Shown: positions 33,762 through 47,181, counted from the stretch's first letter. The stretch: 64,000 nucleotides of DNA from Halichondria panicea (GCF_963675165.1 NC_087388.1:4221047-4285046), one strand, 5' to 3'. A program made the numbers and translations. Notes: generated from the letters alone by a model not told the origin.

Positions 33762-36341
33762 TCATGATTCAGAGTCAAGTCGTGGCTGTTTGTTCATGTC
33801 TACTAAATCTAATGGAGTTTTTCGTATGTACTTTCGTTTCTTTCGCTTAAATTGTGATGTCTCGTCTATTCTCGCTTCAGCTTTCAGAACCTCCCCCACT
33901 GGGTCATGCAGATTACTGGAGAAGTAGTGTCTCTTGGCGTCATCATTATTTTTCTCCACCCCTAGAGAAAAAGGTGATTAAAATGTTATCTCTTTACACT
34001 CGAACTCACCTTGTCCACTAAACATCTTGACATTTCCGTATTTTGAAATAAAGTAAGGGAAGTGAAAGACCAGTGTGTGCATATAGGGCGTAATATTCTT
34101 TTCCTGAAACCCTTGACACTTGTGCTTCAAGCTCAAGAAAAGCCTTATCCAGTCTTTCGCCTATCATGATAGATTATAGTAAATTAGATACAATGGTTCT
34201 CCCTACTAGTAAACTAACACTATACCTTTTGCTCAACCACTTCACTGGGAGGTGGAGTCCAGCTAGAAACCATCTTATACAAAGAGAGAAATTCCTATAG
34301 AGCCAGACCATATAAATAATTATGTTTGTAAAATGCGAAGGGAAATTTAATTAGTACTCACTGTCCAAAGTTGGGCCATTTTAGCTTGAATTTCTTCCTT
34401 CAGTAGGTCAGCAAACCTCACTGGGAGACGTTCCAGAAACTTCTTGGTGTCGTTCCCCTGCAGTGATGTCCATTCGTAATGTCCAGAAGCTTTGCCATCT
34501 GGACCCCTTGCTTCCCATACCCTGAACGTGATACCACAGTCTTTAACGATCGTCTGTAGTGTTTGTAGGTGAGTGAGTATATGTGCGTTTCCTTGTCTGT
34601 CTTGTTTAGCAGATGCCACTATCTCTAGAATGAGATTTCTTGTTAAAACGTCAGCTATACGTAGGAGTAGGTGTAGCTCATCGGGTATTATATGGTCTGG
34701 CTCTATGTTCAGTAGTGGTGTTGTAATTGATCCTAGTCGTACACTTGCTGGTTTACTGCTGGGAAGTGCGCCTTTTGCTTGTAGGGAACTCAATGTTCTT
34801 GCATTTGTTACGGTGTAGTCAGCCCTATCCTTTGACATATCCCACCTATAGCGGCAAATGGGGAAGCTAGGTTTAAGCATATAATAATTATAGATATACC
34901 TTTCATCCTTCTTGATGGTACACCAGACACAAGCGTACATAGAGGTTGCTTTGTTGAGGCCCATACTCAGTAAAAGAAACTAATAATGCAATTTTTATAG
35001 TCAGTAATTAACTATACATTCTCACCTTGTAATCACTACCCAGGAAAAACTCAAGGCGGTACTCTGTTTCATCAACAGTGAGTAGTGGGTGTGAAATGAT
35101 GTCGTTCAACTCCTTCAATACCTCAGATAGTCCTGAACTAATTGTTTCATACGACTCTTCGGCTTTTAGGCCAGCAAAAGTATGATTGCCTGTATGAATG
35201 TCAATATAAAAATATTTTCACCACTTTCTCGTTTAATATTTTTATTGTTAAGCTTACCCATGCCTGATAAAACATTGTCTTGAATTTCTGGAAATGCAAA
35301 TGAGAGAAGTATGATATTGGATGATCTTGTGAATCTGGCTCCGTCACCACTGAGTTTTACTTTTACTGGTTGGGTGATAGCTTTCCCTGAATGAACCTAA
35401 AATAATAATCCATAATAATAATGTATAATTTCTTCTTTACTTACGATCTTAGCTAGCTCTTCCTGGATTGCAGCTTTCGGTGGTCTATAAGCACCAGGAT
35501 AAGGACCTTCGAGATGTCGGATGTCGAGAGAGTTGTTAATTGAGAGGCGAGCATCCTTGATTCGGTACAGTGGTGGTAAATCAGATGCGACGCTCAATTC
35601 ATGATAAGCTTCGTCACTCACAGCAAACCTGTCAAGTACATAAAGAGCTTGCTGTACCCTCGCAGAATCGTTTGGTGAAAGAGCTGGCGTTTGATGTTGT
35701 GGCTTGTGAGATGGGCTAGATAAAAAATTGAATTTGATGGGAGATCCTGTCTGTTTGCGTAGCTCTAAAGATTCTGGCTGAAGACCGAATGATTCACAAA
35801 ACCAAAGCGCTTGCTCTGCAGAGCTCTTACAGTGTGCTAGCTTTCGTTTTACCTGTCGTGGTGATACCTCGTGAACTTTTTTGCCTTTGTTGATGTGTGC
35901 TGTGGTAGGTCTACTTGTTTCGGGGATTGTTGTTGGCTGTGGAGATTCAGTGGATAGTTGCTGCTCAATTTCAGAATACGATTCTGCTTCTCCATCAAGC
36001 ACGAAGAGGTTGTATTCTCCAGCAAGTACGGCATACCTCCTTCTTCCTTTTAGCCCCCGTATCCTTCTTGCTACCTTGCTAGCTTGTTCTGCAAGCCTTT
36101 TCTCCAGACGATCGCTTTGTGCTAGTTTAACTATTGTTACCATGCTATTAACTAAGCTAATGAATGTCTCTTCTGCCTTCTTGTTCATGTACCAATGATG
36201 CAGCAACTCGATAGGAATAGAGAGAGAGAAGTTTGGCTGTACTTGTGGTTCTGTGTGGCTGAAGTCAGAGTACTTCTTTGCTGAATTTGAGATGGTGATG
36301 GACAGGCTCTCTGCTCTTCTGGACTGCTTGTTTACTGCCAT
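33762..36341 (-). CDS. Intact transposase-like gene (RNase-H fold DDE type), eight exons
   Basis: Exons: 35445-36341, 35258-35396, 35026-35189, 34900-34979, 34362-34845, 34226-34294, 34010-34160, 33762-33961. All junctions are GT-AG and in phase, giving an uninterrupted 727-aa product. The N-terminal third is helical with a basic stretch (ARRIRGLKGRRRYAVL). The core has KVKLSGDGARFTRSSN, then FFLGSDYK FLLLSMGLNKATSMYACVWC (a zinc-type CxWC), LLNIEPDHIIPDELHLLLRI, and near the end FSGQGVEKNNDDAKRHYF. I read the Asp of SGDGA, the Asp of GSDYK and the Glu of GVEKN as possible catalytic residues. Proteins with these motifs are frequent in invertebrate genome predictions; I cannot name the superfamily with certainty. 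It may be a domesticated or recently active transposase; no TIRs were seen. Confidence 0.7.
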
Positions 36342-36449
36342 AGCTAGGAGGCCCGGGATAATGGAACAAAAGGTCCCTTGAGCTGTTATGTAACAAAATT
36401 AATTAGCCATGTCAATATGAGTGGGCGGGTGAATAGGCTGCGGTGTTAT

Positions 36450-37390
36450 CTCTTTCCTTGGCAATCTGTTGTAGAAATTACAACAATGGGTAAGGAATCG
36501 TTATGATGAATTAGATGAAGTTGTATGTGAGCTCCTCCCTGACAAACAAACTGTAGTCTAGGTAACCGCCTTATCAGTCAAGTAGGCTAAAAATCTGTGT
36601 CCTTTGATGTAAGCTTTGATGTCTCTTTGTGCATATGTAGTTATAAAAAAAAAAAAAAAAAAAAAAGAAACCTTTGACTAGCTAGGAAGAGTAGCAGCAG
36701 TAGGCAGCAGTAGTAGTAGCAGTGCAAGCAGGACTAGACTAGATTAAAAAGTTGGTGGAAAGAATAACTGACCGTTTGGACGTCACCTGGCTGCCAGACT
36801 TTCATCTGGACTCTTCCCCCTGAGTAGCTGGCCTTTCTCTAAGCCACAAAACTGAGCAAGAAGCTGAAGAAGCAGCTAGACAGAGACATGTACCTAGCCT
36901 TGAGAATTGGGAGGCGTGGCTCAACTAGTTAGCCCAGCCCAGAGGAATTGTTACCGTGGGTACTGAACAACCGTAGAAGTAGGGCTACCCCTGGCTTTAC
37001 TGAATTAACTAGCTGTGTCTGCTGTCTAGTTGGACCAGATTTAGCTAGATAATGGGGTAGAGAATAGTTGAGCGGTGCTGTGTGTAGCTTGAACTGTACT
37101 GGCTGGCAAGAATCTAGTAAGCACCCTATGCACTGATAACTCGTCAGAATGGAGGGTATGTTCTAGGGATCTGGACAGCTGTACATCCAAAGGAGCCAGG
37201 GAGTGCCAATCATCTTCTCCCAGTCTCTGACACGCTAAACAAAAGGAGCTAGAACTGGGAGTCCCAGCTAGAATTGCTAGCCGGATCTAGACTAATAGAA
37301 TGACTTGGAGGCGTGGTGAGGCCGGATCCACACTAATTGATCGACCTAAAGACGCTCCTGTTCCAGATTTCACGAATGGCAAGGAAAGGG
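36450..37390 (+). repeat. R module 1 (941 bp) with inverted ends
   Basis: CTCTTTCCTTGGCAATC at the left, GATT..GAATGGCAAGGAAAGGG at the right, and a poly-A run at about 36649. It is followed by TTAT and the transposase first exon. No coding frame recognised. Confidence 0.85.
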
Positions 37391-37416
37391 TTATTTTTCA
37401 AAACTTTTGAATCCAA

Positions 37417-40400
37417 ATGGAGCTGATTGGACTCCTTGACACTGTCAGCGAGCTTGAGCACACTGTCAGAGAGCTTGAGGAGGACCAGGAAGTCTGTTAT
37501 GACCATGACGAGCCCAGTGATGACGATTTTGAGACAGATCTGGAGAGTGATTCAGGTTTGTGTCATTGCACCATTAAATAGTGGTTGGGGAGGCAGCATT
37601 GTGATGCCCTAACGATATGTGGCCTCTTTTTGGCGGAGGCGTCATGTGCATGCCTTTTGTGGCTCCTCCTACATTGTGTGAGCCTCTTTTTGGCGTCGCC
37701 TTGACTGCAGTACTGTACTGTACCCTAACCCCCAGTTGTTAATGATATTCATAGCACCACACGCGTGCATTACGCCCACATATTGATATTCATGGTTGTT
37801 GTGGTTTGTTGGGCTCCTCCCACGAGCCTTTGATGTGGACGAGCCTTTTCCTCTGCTGTACTGTACCTATGTGCCCTAACCCCCCCCCCCCAGTAGTTAA
37901 TGATATTCATAGCACCACTAGCGTGTGGTACGCCCACGTAATGACATTCATGGTTGTTGTGGTTTGTTAGGCTCCTCCCACGAGCCTTTGATGTGGACGA
38001 GCCTTTTCCTCTGCTGTACTGTACCTATGTGCCCTAACCCCCCCCCCAGTAGTTAATGATATTCATAGCACCACTAGCGTGTGGTACGCCCACGTAATGA
38101 CATTCATGGTTGTTGTGGTTTGTTGGGCTCCTCCCACGAGCCTTTGATGGGGACGAGCCTTTTCCTCTGCTGTACTGTACCTATGTGCCCTAACCCCCCC
38201 CCCCCCAGTAGTTAATGATATTCATAGCACCACTAGCGTGTGGTACGCCCACGTAATGACATTCATGGTTGTTGTGGTTTGTTGGGCTCCTCCCACGAGC
38301 CTTTGATGGGGACGAGCCTTTTCCTCTGCTGTACTGTACCTATGTGCCCTAACCCCCTCCCCCCAGTAGTTAATGATATTCATAGCACCACTAGCGTGCG
38401 GTACGCCCACGTAATGACATTCATGGTTGTTGTGGTTTGTTGGGCTCCTCCCACGAGCCTTTGATGGGGACGAGCCTTTTCCTCTGCTGTACTGTACCTA
38501 TGTGCCCTAACCCCCCCCCCCCAGTAGTTAATGATATTCATAGCACCACTAGCGTGTGGTACGCCCACGTAATGACATTCATGGTTGTTGTGGTTTGTTG
38601 GGCTCCTCCCACGAGCCTTTGATGGGGACGAGCCTTTTCCTCTGCTGTACTGTACCTATGTGCCCTAACCCCCTCCCCCCCAGTAGTTAATGATATTCAT
38701 AGCACCACTAGCGTGCGGTACGCCCACGTAATGACATTCATGGTTGTTGTGGTTTGTTGGGCTCCTCCCACGAGCCTTTGATGGGGACGAGCCTTTTCCT
38801 CTGCTGTACTGTACCTATGTGCCCTAACCCCCCCCAGTAGTTAATGATATTCATAGCACCACTAGCGTGCGGTACGCCCACGTAATGACATTCATGGTTG
38901 TTGTGGTTTGTTGGGCTCCTCCCACGAGCCTTTGATGTGGACGAGCCTTTTCCTCTGCTGTACTGTACCTATGTGCCCTAACCCCCCCCCCCCCCCCCAG
39001 TAGTTAATGATATTCATAGCACCACTAGCGTGTGGTACGCCCACATAATGACATTCATGGTTGTTGTGGTTTGTTGGGCTCCTCCCACGAGCCTTTGATG
39101 GGGACGAGCCTTTTCCTCTGCTGTACTGTACCTATGTGCCCTAACCCCCCCCCCCCCCCCAGTAGTTAATGATATTCATAGCACCACTAGCGTGTGGTAC
39201 GCCCACATAATGACATTCATGGTTGTTGTGGTTTGTTGGGCTCCTCCCACGAGCCTTTGATGGGGACGAGCCTTTTCCTCTGCTGTACTGTACCTATGTG
39301 CCCTAACCCCCCCCCCCCCCCAGTAGTTAATGATATTCATAGCACCACTAGCGTGTGGTACGCCCACGTAATGACATTCATGGTTGTTGTGGTTTGTTGG
39401 GCTCCTCCCACGAGCCTTTGATGTGGACGAGCCTTTTCCTCTGCTGTACTGTACCTATGTGCCCTAACCCCCCCCCCAGTAGTTAATGATATTCATAGCA
39501 CCACTAGCGTGCGGTACGCCCACATAATGACATTCATGGTTGTTGTGGTTTGTTGGGCTCCTCCCACGAGCCTTTGATGTGGACGAGCCTTTTCCTCTGC
39601 TGTACTGTACCTATGTGCCCTAAACCCCCCCCCCCCAGTAGTTAATGATATTCATAGCACCACTAGCGTGCGGTACGCCCACATAATGACATTCATGGTT
39701 GTTGTGGTTTGTTGGGATCCTCCCACGAGCCTTTGATGGGGACGAGCCTTTTCCTCTGCTGTACTGTACCTATGCGCCCTAACCCCCCCCCCCCCCAGTA
39801 GTTAATGATATTCATAGCACCACTAGCGTGTGGTACGCCCACTAATGACATTCATGGTTGTTGTGGTTTGTTGGGCTCCTCCCACGAGCCTTTGATGTGG
39901 ACGAGCCTTTTCCTCTGCTGTACTGTACCTATGCGCCCTAACCCCCCCCAGTAGTTAATGATATTCATAGCAACACTAGCGTGTGGTACGCCCACATAAT
40001 GACATTCATAGCCTGTCCCCCACCTGCACTGGCGAGCACTCTTGTGGTACTCTAATGATATTCATGCTTTGTTTCCGTGCAGATGCTGCAGTGGAGGATG
40101 ATGACGAAATGGTCGATGGCATGGCTCCGACTCCCAAACGGAGGAAGCTGGCGAGGGACAATGGACTCCAAAAAGCTAAGTCCACAGGAAGATACCCCGT
40201 CTTTGGCGGTGTGGTCGGTCCTGTCGATCAACTTGATCCGTCTGTAACTCCATGCCTAGATTTTGTTAAGTTACTTTGGCCCGATAGTTTGTGTGAGTAC
40301 ATAGCCGAACAGACCAACCTGTACGCTAGGCAGTGTGGTGCTAAGGGTTGGTCAGCTACAAACAGTGCCGAATTGTGGGTGTTTTTGGGGATTGTACTAG

Positions 40401-41649
40401 AGATGGGCATTCATAGGCTCCCTGAAATTACGGACTACTGGTCCAAGGATCCCCTTTTAGGTGTACAATGTGTGAGCAATGTAATGTCGCTCAAAAGGTT
40501 CCAAAGTTTATGGCGGTATCTGCACTGTGAGGACAATACGTCCATCACTGATGCACGTAAGGTAACTAGCAAGCTAAAAACTGTTTTAGAGACTCTTAAA
40601 GCCAACTACTTCATGAGGTATAATCCCAGTCAGGAGCTTTCCGTTGATGAGATGATGATAAAGTACAAGGGTCGTAAAAGCGGGAAAATTCATATGCCCA
40701 AGAAGCCTGTTAAACTGGGGTTCAAGGTATGGTGCTGCTCATGTTCATGCTGTGGGTATCTCTGTGTGTTTGATGTATACAGTGGTAAGCTCACCGATTC
40801 CTCTGGGAAAAAGATAGCTGTGAAAGGGCTTGTGAAAAATGTAGTCCATCGTTTACTCACTCCTTTTTATGGTCATCAGCATGTTGTGTACATGGACAAC
40901 TTTTACACGTCCGGTCCATTGATAGAAGAGTTGGCTAAGCAAAATGTGTTTACTGTCGGCACAATTTTGAAGAATGCTGCTGGTTTCCCAGCAAGTCTTA
41001 AGGATGTGGTACTCGACAAAGGTGACTATACGTCCATGACTGTTGGTGATATTTCTTACTCTATGTTTAACGACCGTAGAGTTGTGTCCTTTGCAACAAA
41101 TGTGTTCCCTGACCATATGCCCCACACTGTAATGCGAATGCACAAAGACGGTACCCTACGCTCTCAGAGTGTCCCCCCTGTCTCCCTGCATATAACATGT
41201 ACATGGGAGGAGTTGACAATACAGGGCGTATGAGGAAAACCTATGGGTACGATAGAAAGTGTCGGCGGTATTGGTTCAGGATTTTCTTTCAATTCCTTGA
41301 CGTTAGTGTGAATAATGCATACATTCTATACAGGCACAACTGTGTCAGGGTGGGTTCAAAGGCCATGCCTTTGAAAGGGTTTCGATTGGAACTAATTCAT
41401 AGTCTATTGGGTGTGCCACGTACTCGTAGCAGTGCCTCAGGTCTGGCCAGTCTAAATATCGTTTTCCCCCCATCACAGGGCGCACGTGTGAGTGCAAATA
41501 GTGTCGGAGTGTCTCGTGGGCGCTGTCAAGTGTGTGTTCGGGAGAAGATCCCTAGCAGAGAGCAGCAACACACTGCAATGGCATGTCCCCACTGTCGCAT
41601 AAGAATATGCAAAGGACACTCTGTTATCGGACACACATGTGCTAGCTAA
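37417..41649 (+). pseudogene. PiggyBac-like transposase, copy 1, frameshifted
   Basis: Exon 1 is 37417-37555 (acidic N terminus: ELEEDQEVCYDHDEPSDDDF). Exon 2 is 40083-41233, joined in frame after a 2.5-kb intron. Seen in exon 2 are the first catalytic Asp in LSVDEMMIKYKGRKS, the second in VVYMDNFYTSGPL, and many DDE_Tnp_1_7 hallmarks (ELWVFLGIVLEMGI, KLGFKVWCCS). The third Asp (MYMGGVDNTGRMR) and a C-terminal Cys/His-rich domain (CQVCVRE, CPHCRIRICKGH) lie in a different frame at 41197-41649. A one-base loss (or two-base gain) just before 41197 breaks the gene after about 430 codons. The transposase would excise and insert DNA at TTAA-like sites. Confidence 0.85.
37730..39990. repeat. Minisatellite of about 155-160 bp units, about 14 copies, inside the transposase intron
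   Basis: Each unit contains GCCCTAACCCCCC of variable C-run length, AGTAGTTAATGATATTCATA, TAGCGTGTGGTACGCCCAC, GGTTGTTGTGGTTTGTTGGG and CCACGAGCCTTTGATG. Open frames found across it are repeats of one another and not genes. The array ends just before the exon 2 acceptor. Confidence 0.9.
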
Positions 41650-41815
41650 TGTGCTGTGTGACTGATTTTTGTTAGATGGTACTCTCCTGGTCTAAATTGG
41701 CCTTGGAGAGGGGAGGAAAGGGGTATTATTTCAATGATTAATAAAATTGTGATAAAGAATTCAGTTGTATATGATAGGCCCTAACCCACTCTGTTGTAAA
41801 TTCTGTTGTAATTAT

Positions 41816-42756
41816 CTCTTTCCTTGGCAATCTGTTGTAGAAATTACAACAATGGGTAAGGAATCGTTATGATGAATTAGATGAAGTTGTATGTGAGCTC
41901 CTCCCTGACAAACAAACTGTAGTCTAGGTAACCGCCTTATCAGTCAAGTAGGCTAAAAATCTGTGTCCTTTGATGTAAGCTTTGATGTCTCTTTGTGCAT
42001 ATGTAGTTATAAAAAAAAAAAAAAAAAAAAAAGAAACCTTTGACTAGCTAGGAAGAGTAGCAGCAGTAGGCAGCAGTAGTAGTAGCAGTGCAAGCAGGAC
42101 TAGACTAGATTAAAAAGTTGGTGGAAAGAATAACTGACCGTTTGGACGTCACCTGGCTGCCAGACTTTCATCTGGACTCTTCCCCCTGAGTAGCTGGCCT
42201 TTCTCTAAGCCACAAAACTGAGCAAGAAGCTGAAGAAGCAGCTAGACAGAGACATGTACCTAGCCTTGAGAATTGGGAGGCGTGGCTCAACTAGTTAGCC
42301 CAGCCCAGAGGAATTGTTACCGTGGGTACTGAACAACCGTAGAAGTAGGGCTACCCCTGGCTTTACTGAATTAACTAGCTGTGTCTGCTGTCTAGTTGGA
42401 CCAGATTTAGCTAGATAATGGGGTAGAGAATAGTTGAGCGGTGCTGTGTGTAGCTTGAACTGTACTGGCTGGCAAGAATCTAGTAAGCACCCTATGCACT
42501 GATAACTCGTCAGAATGGAGGGTATGTTCTAGGGATCTGGACAGCTGTACATCCAAAGGAGCCAGGGAGTGCCAATCATCTTCTCCCAGTCTCTGACACG
42601 CTAAACAAAAGGAGCTAGAACTGGGAGTCCCAGCTAGAATTGCTAGCCGGATCTAGACTAATAGAATGACTTGGAGGCGTGGTGAGGCCGGATCCACACT
42701 AATTGATCGACCTAAAGACGCTCCTGTTCCAGATTTCACGAATGGCAAGGAAAGGG
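41816..42756 (+). repeat. R module 2 (941 bp)
   Basis: Identical in layout to R module 1, offset 5366. Bounded by TTAT on both sides (41812-41815 and 42757-42760). Confidence 0.85.
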
Positions 42757-42782
42757 TTATTTTTCAAAACTTTTGAATCCAA

Positions 42783-45700
42783 ATGGAGCTGATTGGACTC
42801 CTTGACACTGTCAGCGAGCTTGAGCACACTGTCAGAGAGCTTGAGGAGGACCAGGAAGTCTGTTATGACCATGACGAGCCCAGTGATGACGATTTTGAGA
42901 CAGATCTGGAGAGTGATTCAGGTTTGTGTCATTGCACCATTAAATAGTGGTTGGGGAGGCAGCATTGTGATGCCCTAACGATATGTGGCCTCTTTTTGGC
43001 GGAGGCGTCATGTGCATGCCTTTTGTGGCTCCTCCTACATTGTGTGAGCCTCTTTTTGGCGTCGCCTTGACTGCAGTACTGTACTGTACCCTAACCCCCA
43101 GTTGTTAATGATATTCATAGCACCACACGCGTGCATTACGCCCACATATTGATATTCATGGTTGTTGTGGTTTGTTGGGCTCCTCCCACGAGCCTTTGAT
43201 GTGGACGAGCCTTTTCCTCTGCTGTACTGTACCTATGTGCCCTAACCCCCCCCCCCCAGTAGTTAATGATATTCATAGCACCACTAGCGTGTGGTACGCC
43301 CACGTAATGACATTCATGGTTGTTGTGGTTTGTTAGGCTCCTCCCACGAGCCTTTGATGTGGACGAGCCTTTTCCTCTGCTGTACTGTACCTATGTGCCC
43401 TAACCCCCCCCCCAGTAGTTAATGATATTCATAGCACCACTAGCGTGTGGTACGCCCACGTAATGACATTCATGGTTGTTGTGGTTTGTTGGGCTCCTCC
43501 CACGAGCCTTTGATGGGGACGAGCCTTTTCCTCTGCTGTACTGTACCTATGTGCCCTAACCCCCCCCCCCCCAGTAGTTAATGATATTCATAGCACCACT
43601 AGCGTGTGGTACGCCCACGTAATGACATTCATGGTTGTTGTGGTTTGTTGGGCTCCTCCCACGAGCCTTTGATGGGGACGAGCCTTTTCCTCTGCTGTAC
43701 TGTACCTATGTGCCCTAACCCCCTCCCCCCAGTAGTTAATGATATTCATAGCACCACTAGCGTGCGGTACGCCCACGTAATGACATTCATGGTTGTTGTG
43801 GTTTGTTGGGCTCCTCCCACGAGCCTTTGATGGGGACGAGCCTTTTCCTCTGCTGTACTGTACCTATGTGCCCTAACCCCCCCCCCCCAGTAGTTAATGA
43901 TATTCATAGCACCACTAGCGTGTGGTACGCCCACGTAATGACATTCATGGTTGTTGTGGTTTGTTGGGCTCCTCCCACGAGCCTTTGATGGGGACGAGCC
44001 TTTTCCTCTGCTGTACTGTACCTATGTGCCCTAACCCCCTCCCCCCCAGTAGTTAATGATATTCATAGCACCACTAGCGTGCGGTACGCCCACGTAATGA
44101 CATTCATGGTTGTTGTGGTTTGTTGGGCTCCTCCCACGAGCCTTTGATGGGGACGAGCCTTTTCCTCTGCTGTACTGTACCTATGTGCCCTAACCCCCCC
44201 CAGTAGTTAATGATATTCATAGCACCACTAGCGTGCGGTACGCCCACGTAATGACATTCATGGTTGTTGTGGTTTGTTGGGCTCCTCCCACGAGCCTTTG
44301 ATGTGGACGAGCCTTTTCCTCTGCTGTACTGTACCTATGTGCCCTAACCCCCCCCCCCCCCCCCAGTAGTTAATGATATTCATAGCACCACTAGCGTGTG
44401 GTACGCCCACATAATGACATTCATGGTTGTTGTGGTTTGTTGGGCTCCTCCCACGAGCCTTTGATGGGGACGAGCCTTTTCCTCTGCTGTACTGTACCTA
44501 TGTGCCCTAACCCCCCCCCCCCCCCCAGTAGTTAATGATATTCATAGCACCACTAGCGTGTGGTACGCCCACATAATGACATTCATGGTTGTTGTGGTTT
44601 GTTGGGCTCCTCCCACGAGCCTTTGATGGGGACGAGCCTTTTCCTCTGCTGTACTGTACCTATGTGCCCTAACCCCCCCCCCCCCCCAGTAGTTAATGAT
44701 ATTCATAGCACCACTAGCGTGTGGTACGCCCACGTAATGACATTCATGGTTGTTGTGGTTTGTTGGGCTCCTCCCACGAGCCTTTGATGTGGACGAGCCT
44801 TTTCCTCTGCTGTACTGTACCTATGTGCCCTAACCCCCCCCCCAGTAGTTAATGATATTCATAGCACCACTAGCGTGCGGTACGCCCACATAATGACATT
44901 CATGGTTGTTGTGGTTTGTTGGGCTCCTCCCACGAGCCTTTGATGTGGACGAGCCTTTTCCTCTGCTGTACTGTACCTATGTGCCCTAAACCCCCCCCCC
45001 CCAGTAGTTAATGATATTCATAGCACCACTAGCGTGCGGTACGCCCACATAATGACATTCATGGTTGTTGTGGTTTGTTGGGATCCTCCCACGAGCCTTT
45101 GATGGGGACGAGCCTTTTCCTCTGCTGTACTGTACCTATGCGCCCTAACCCCCCCCCCCCCCAGTAGTTAATGATATTCATAGCACCACTAGCGTGTGGT
45201 ACGCCCACTAATGACATTCATGGTTGTTGTGGTTTGTTGGGCTCCTCCCACGAGCCTTTGATGTGGACGAGCCTTTTCCTCTGCTGTACTGTACCTATGC
45301 GCCCTAACCCCCCCCAGTAGTTAATGATATTCATAGCAACACTAGCGTGTGGTACGCCCACATAATGACATTCATAGCCTGTCCCCCACCTGCACTGGCG
45401 AGCACTCTTGTGGTACTCTAATGATATTCATGCTTTGTTTCCGTGCAGATGCTGCAGTGGAGGATGATGACGAAATGGTCGATGGCATGGCTCCGACTCC
45501 CAAACGGAGGAAGCTGGCGAGGGACAATGGACTCCAAAAAGCTAAGTCCACAGGAAGATACCCCGTCTTTGGCGGTGTGGTCGGTCCTGTCGATCAACTT
45601 GATCCGTCTGTAACTCCATGCCTAGATTTTGTTAAGTTACTTTGGCCCGATAGTTTGTGTGAGTACATAGCCGAACAGACCAACCTGTACGCTAGGCAGT

Positions 45701-47015
45701 GTGGTGCTAAGGGTTGGTCAGCTACAAACAGTGCCGAATTGTGGGTGTTTTTGGGGATTGTACTAGAGATGGGCATTCATAGGCTCCCTGAAATTACGGA
45801 CTACTGGTCCAAGGATCCCCTTTTAGGTGTACAATGTGTGAGCAATGTAATGTCGCTCAAAAGGTTCCAAAGTTTATGGCGGTATCTGCACTGTGAGGAC
45901 AATACGTCCATCACTGATGCACGTAAGGTAACTAGCAAGCTAAAAACTGTTTTAGAGACTCTTAAAGCCAACTACTTCATGAGGTATAATCCCAGTCAGG
46001 AGCTTTCCGTTGATGAGATGATGATAAAGTACAAGGGTCGTAAAAGCGGGAAAATTCATATGCCCAAGAAGCCTGTTAAACTGGGGTTCAAGGTATGGTG
46101 CTGCTCATGTTCATGCTGTGGGTATCTCTGTGTGTTTGATGTATACAGTGGTAAGCTCACCGATTCCTCTGGGAAAAAGATAGCTGTGAAAGGGCTTGTG
46201 AAAAATGTAGTCCATCGTTTACTCACTCCTTTTTATGGTCATCAGCATGTTGTGTACATGGACAACTTTTACACGTCCGGTCCATTGATAGAAGAGTTGG
46301 CTAAGCAAAATGTGTTTACTGTCGGCACAATTTTGAAGAATGCTGCTGGTTTCCCAGCAAGTCTTAAGGATGTGGTACTCGACAAAGGTGACTATACGTC
46401 CATGACTGTTGGTGATATTTCTTACTCTATGTTTAACGACCGTAGAGTTGTGTCCTTTGCAACAAATGTGTTCCCTGACCATATGCCCCACACTGTAATG
46501 CGAATGCACAAAGACGGTACCCTACGCTCTCAGAGTGTCCCCCCTGTCTCCCTGCATATAACATGTACATGGGAGGAGTTGACAATACAGGGCGTATGAG
46601 GAAAACCTATGGGTACGATAGAAAGTGTCGGCGGTATTGGTTCAGGATTTTCTTTCAATTCCTTGACGTTAGTGTGAATAATGCATACATTCTATACAGG
46701 CACAACTGTGTCAGGGTGGGTTCAAAGGCCATGCCTTTGAAAGGGTTTCGATTGGAACTAATTCATAGTCTATTGGGTGTGCCACGTACTCGTAGCAGTG
46801 CCTCAGGTCTGGCCAGTCTAAATATCGTTTTCCCCCCATCACAGGGCGCACGTGTGAGTGCAAATAGTGTCGGAGTGTCTCGTGGGCGCTGTCAAGTGTG
46901 TGTTCGGGAGAAGATCCCTAGCAGAGAGCAGCAACACACTGCAATGGCATGTCCCCACTGTCGCATAAGAATATGCAAAGGACACTCTGTTATCGGACAC
47001 ACATGTGCTAGCTAA
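42783..47015 (+). pseudogene. PiggyBac-like transposase, copy 2, same frameshift
   Basis: Exon 1 is 42783-42921, exon 2 is 45449-46599, and the out-of-frame C-terminal part is 46563-47015. Predicted residues and the frameshift are the same as in copy 1, so the break predates the duplication (or is an assembly copy). The only base difference I noticed between the U modules is T at 41775 against G at 47141. Confidence 0.85.
43096..45356. repeat. Minisatellite in the intron of transposase copy 2
   Basis: Same array as 37730-39990 shifted by 5366, with matching unit order and C-run variants. Confidence 0.9.
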
Positions 47016-47181
47016 TGTGCTGTGTGACTGATTTTTGTTAGATGGTACTCTCCTGGTCTAAATTGGCCTTGGAGAGGGGAGGAAAGGGGTATTATTTCAA
47101 TGATTAATAAAATTGTGATAAAGAATTCAGTTGTATATGAGAGGCCCTAACCCACTCTGTTGTAAATTCTGTTGTAATTAT

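Noticed and set aside
38222..39421. Many 61-75 aa open frames on both strands
   Set aside because: They are repeats of one another inside the intronic minisatellite; no independent protein.
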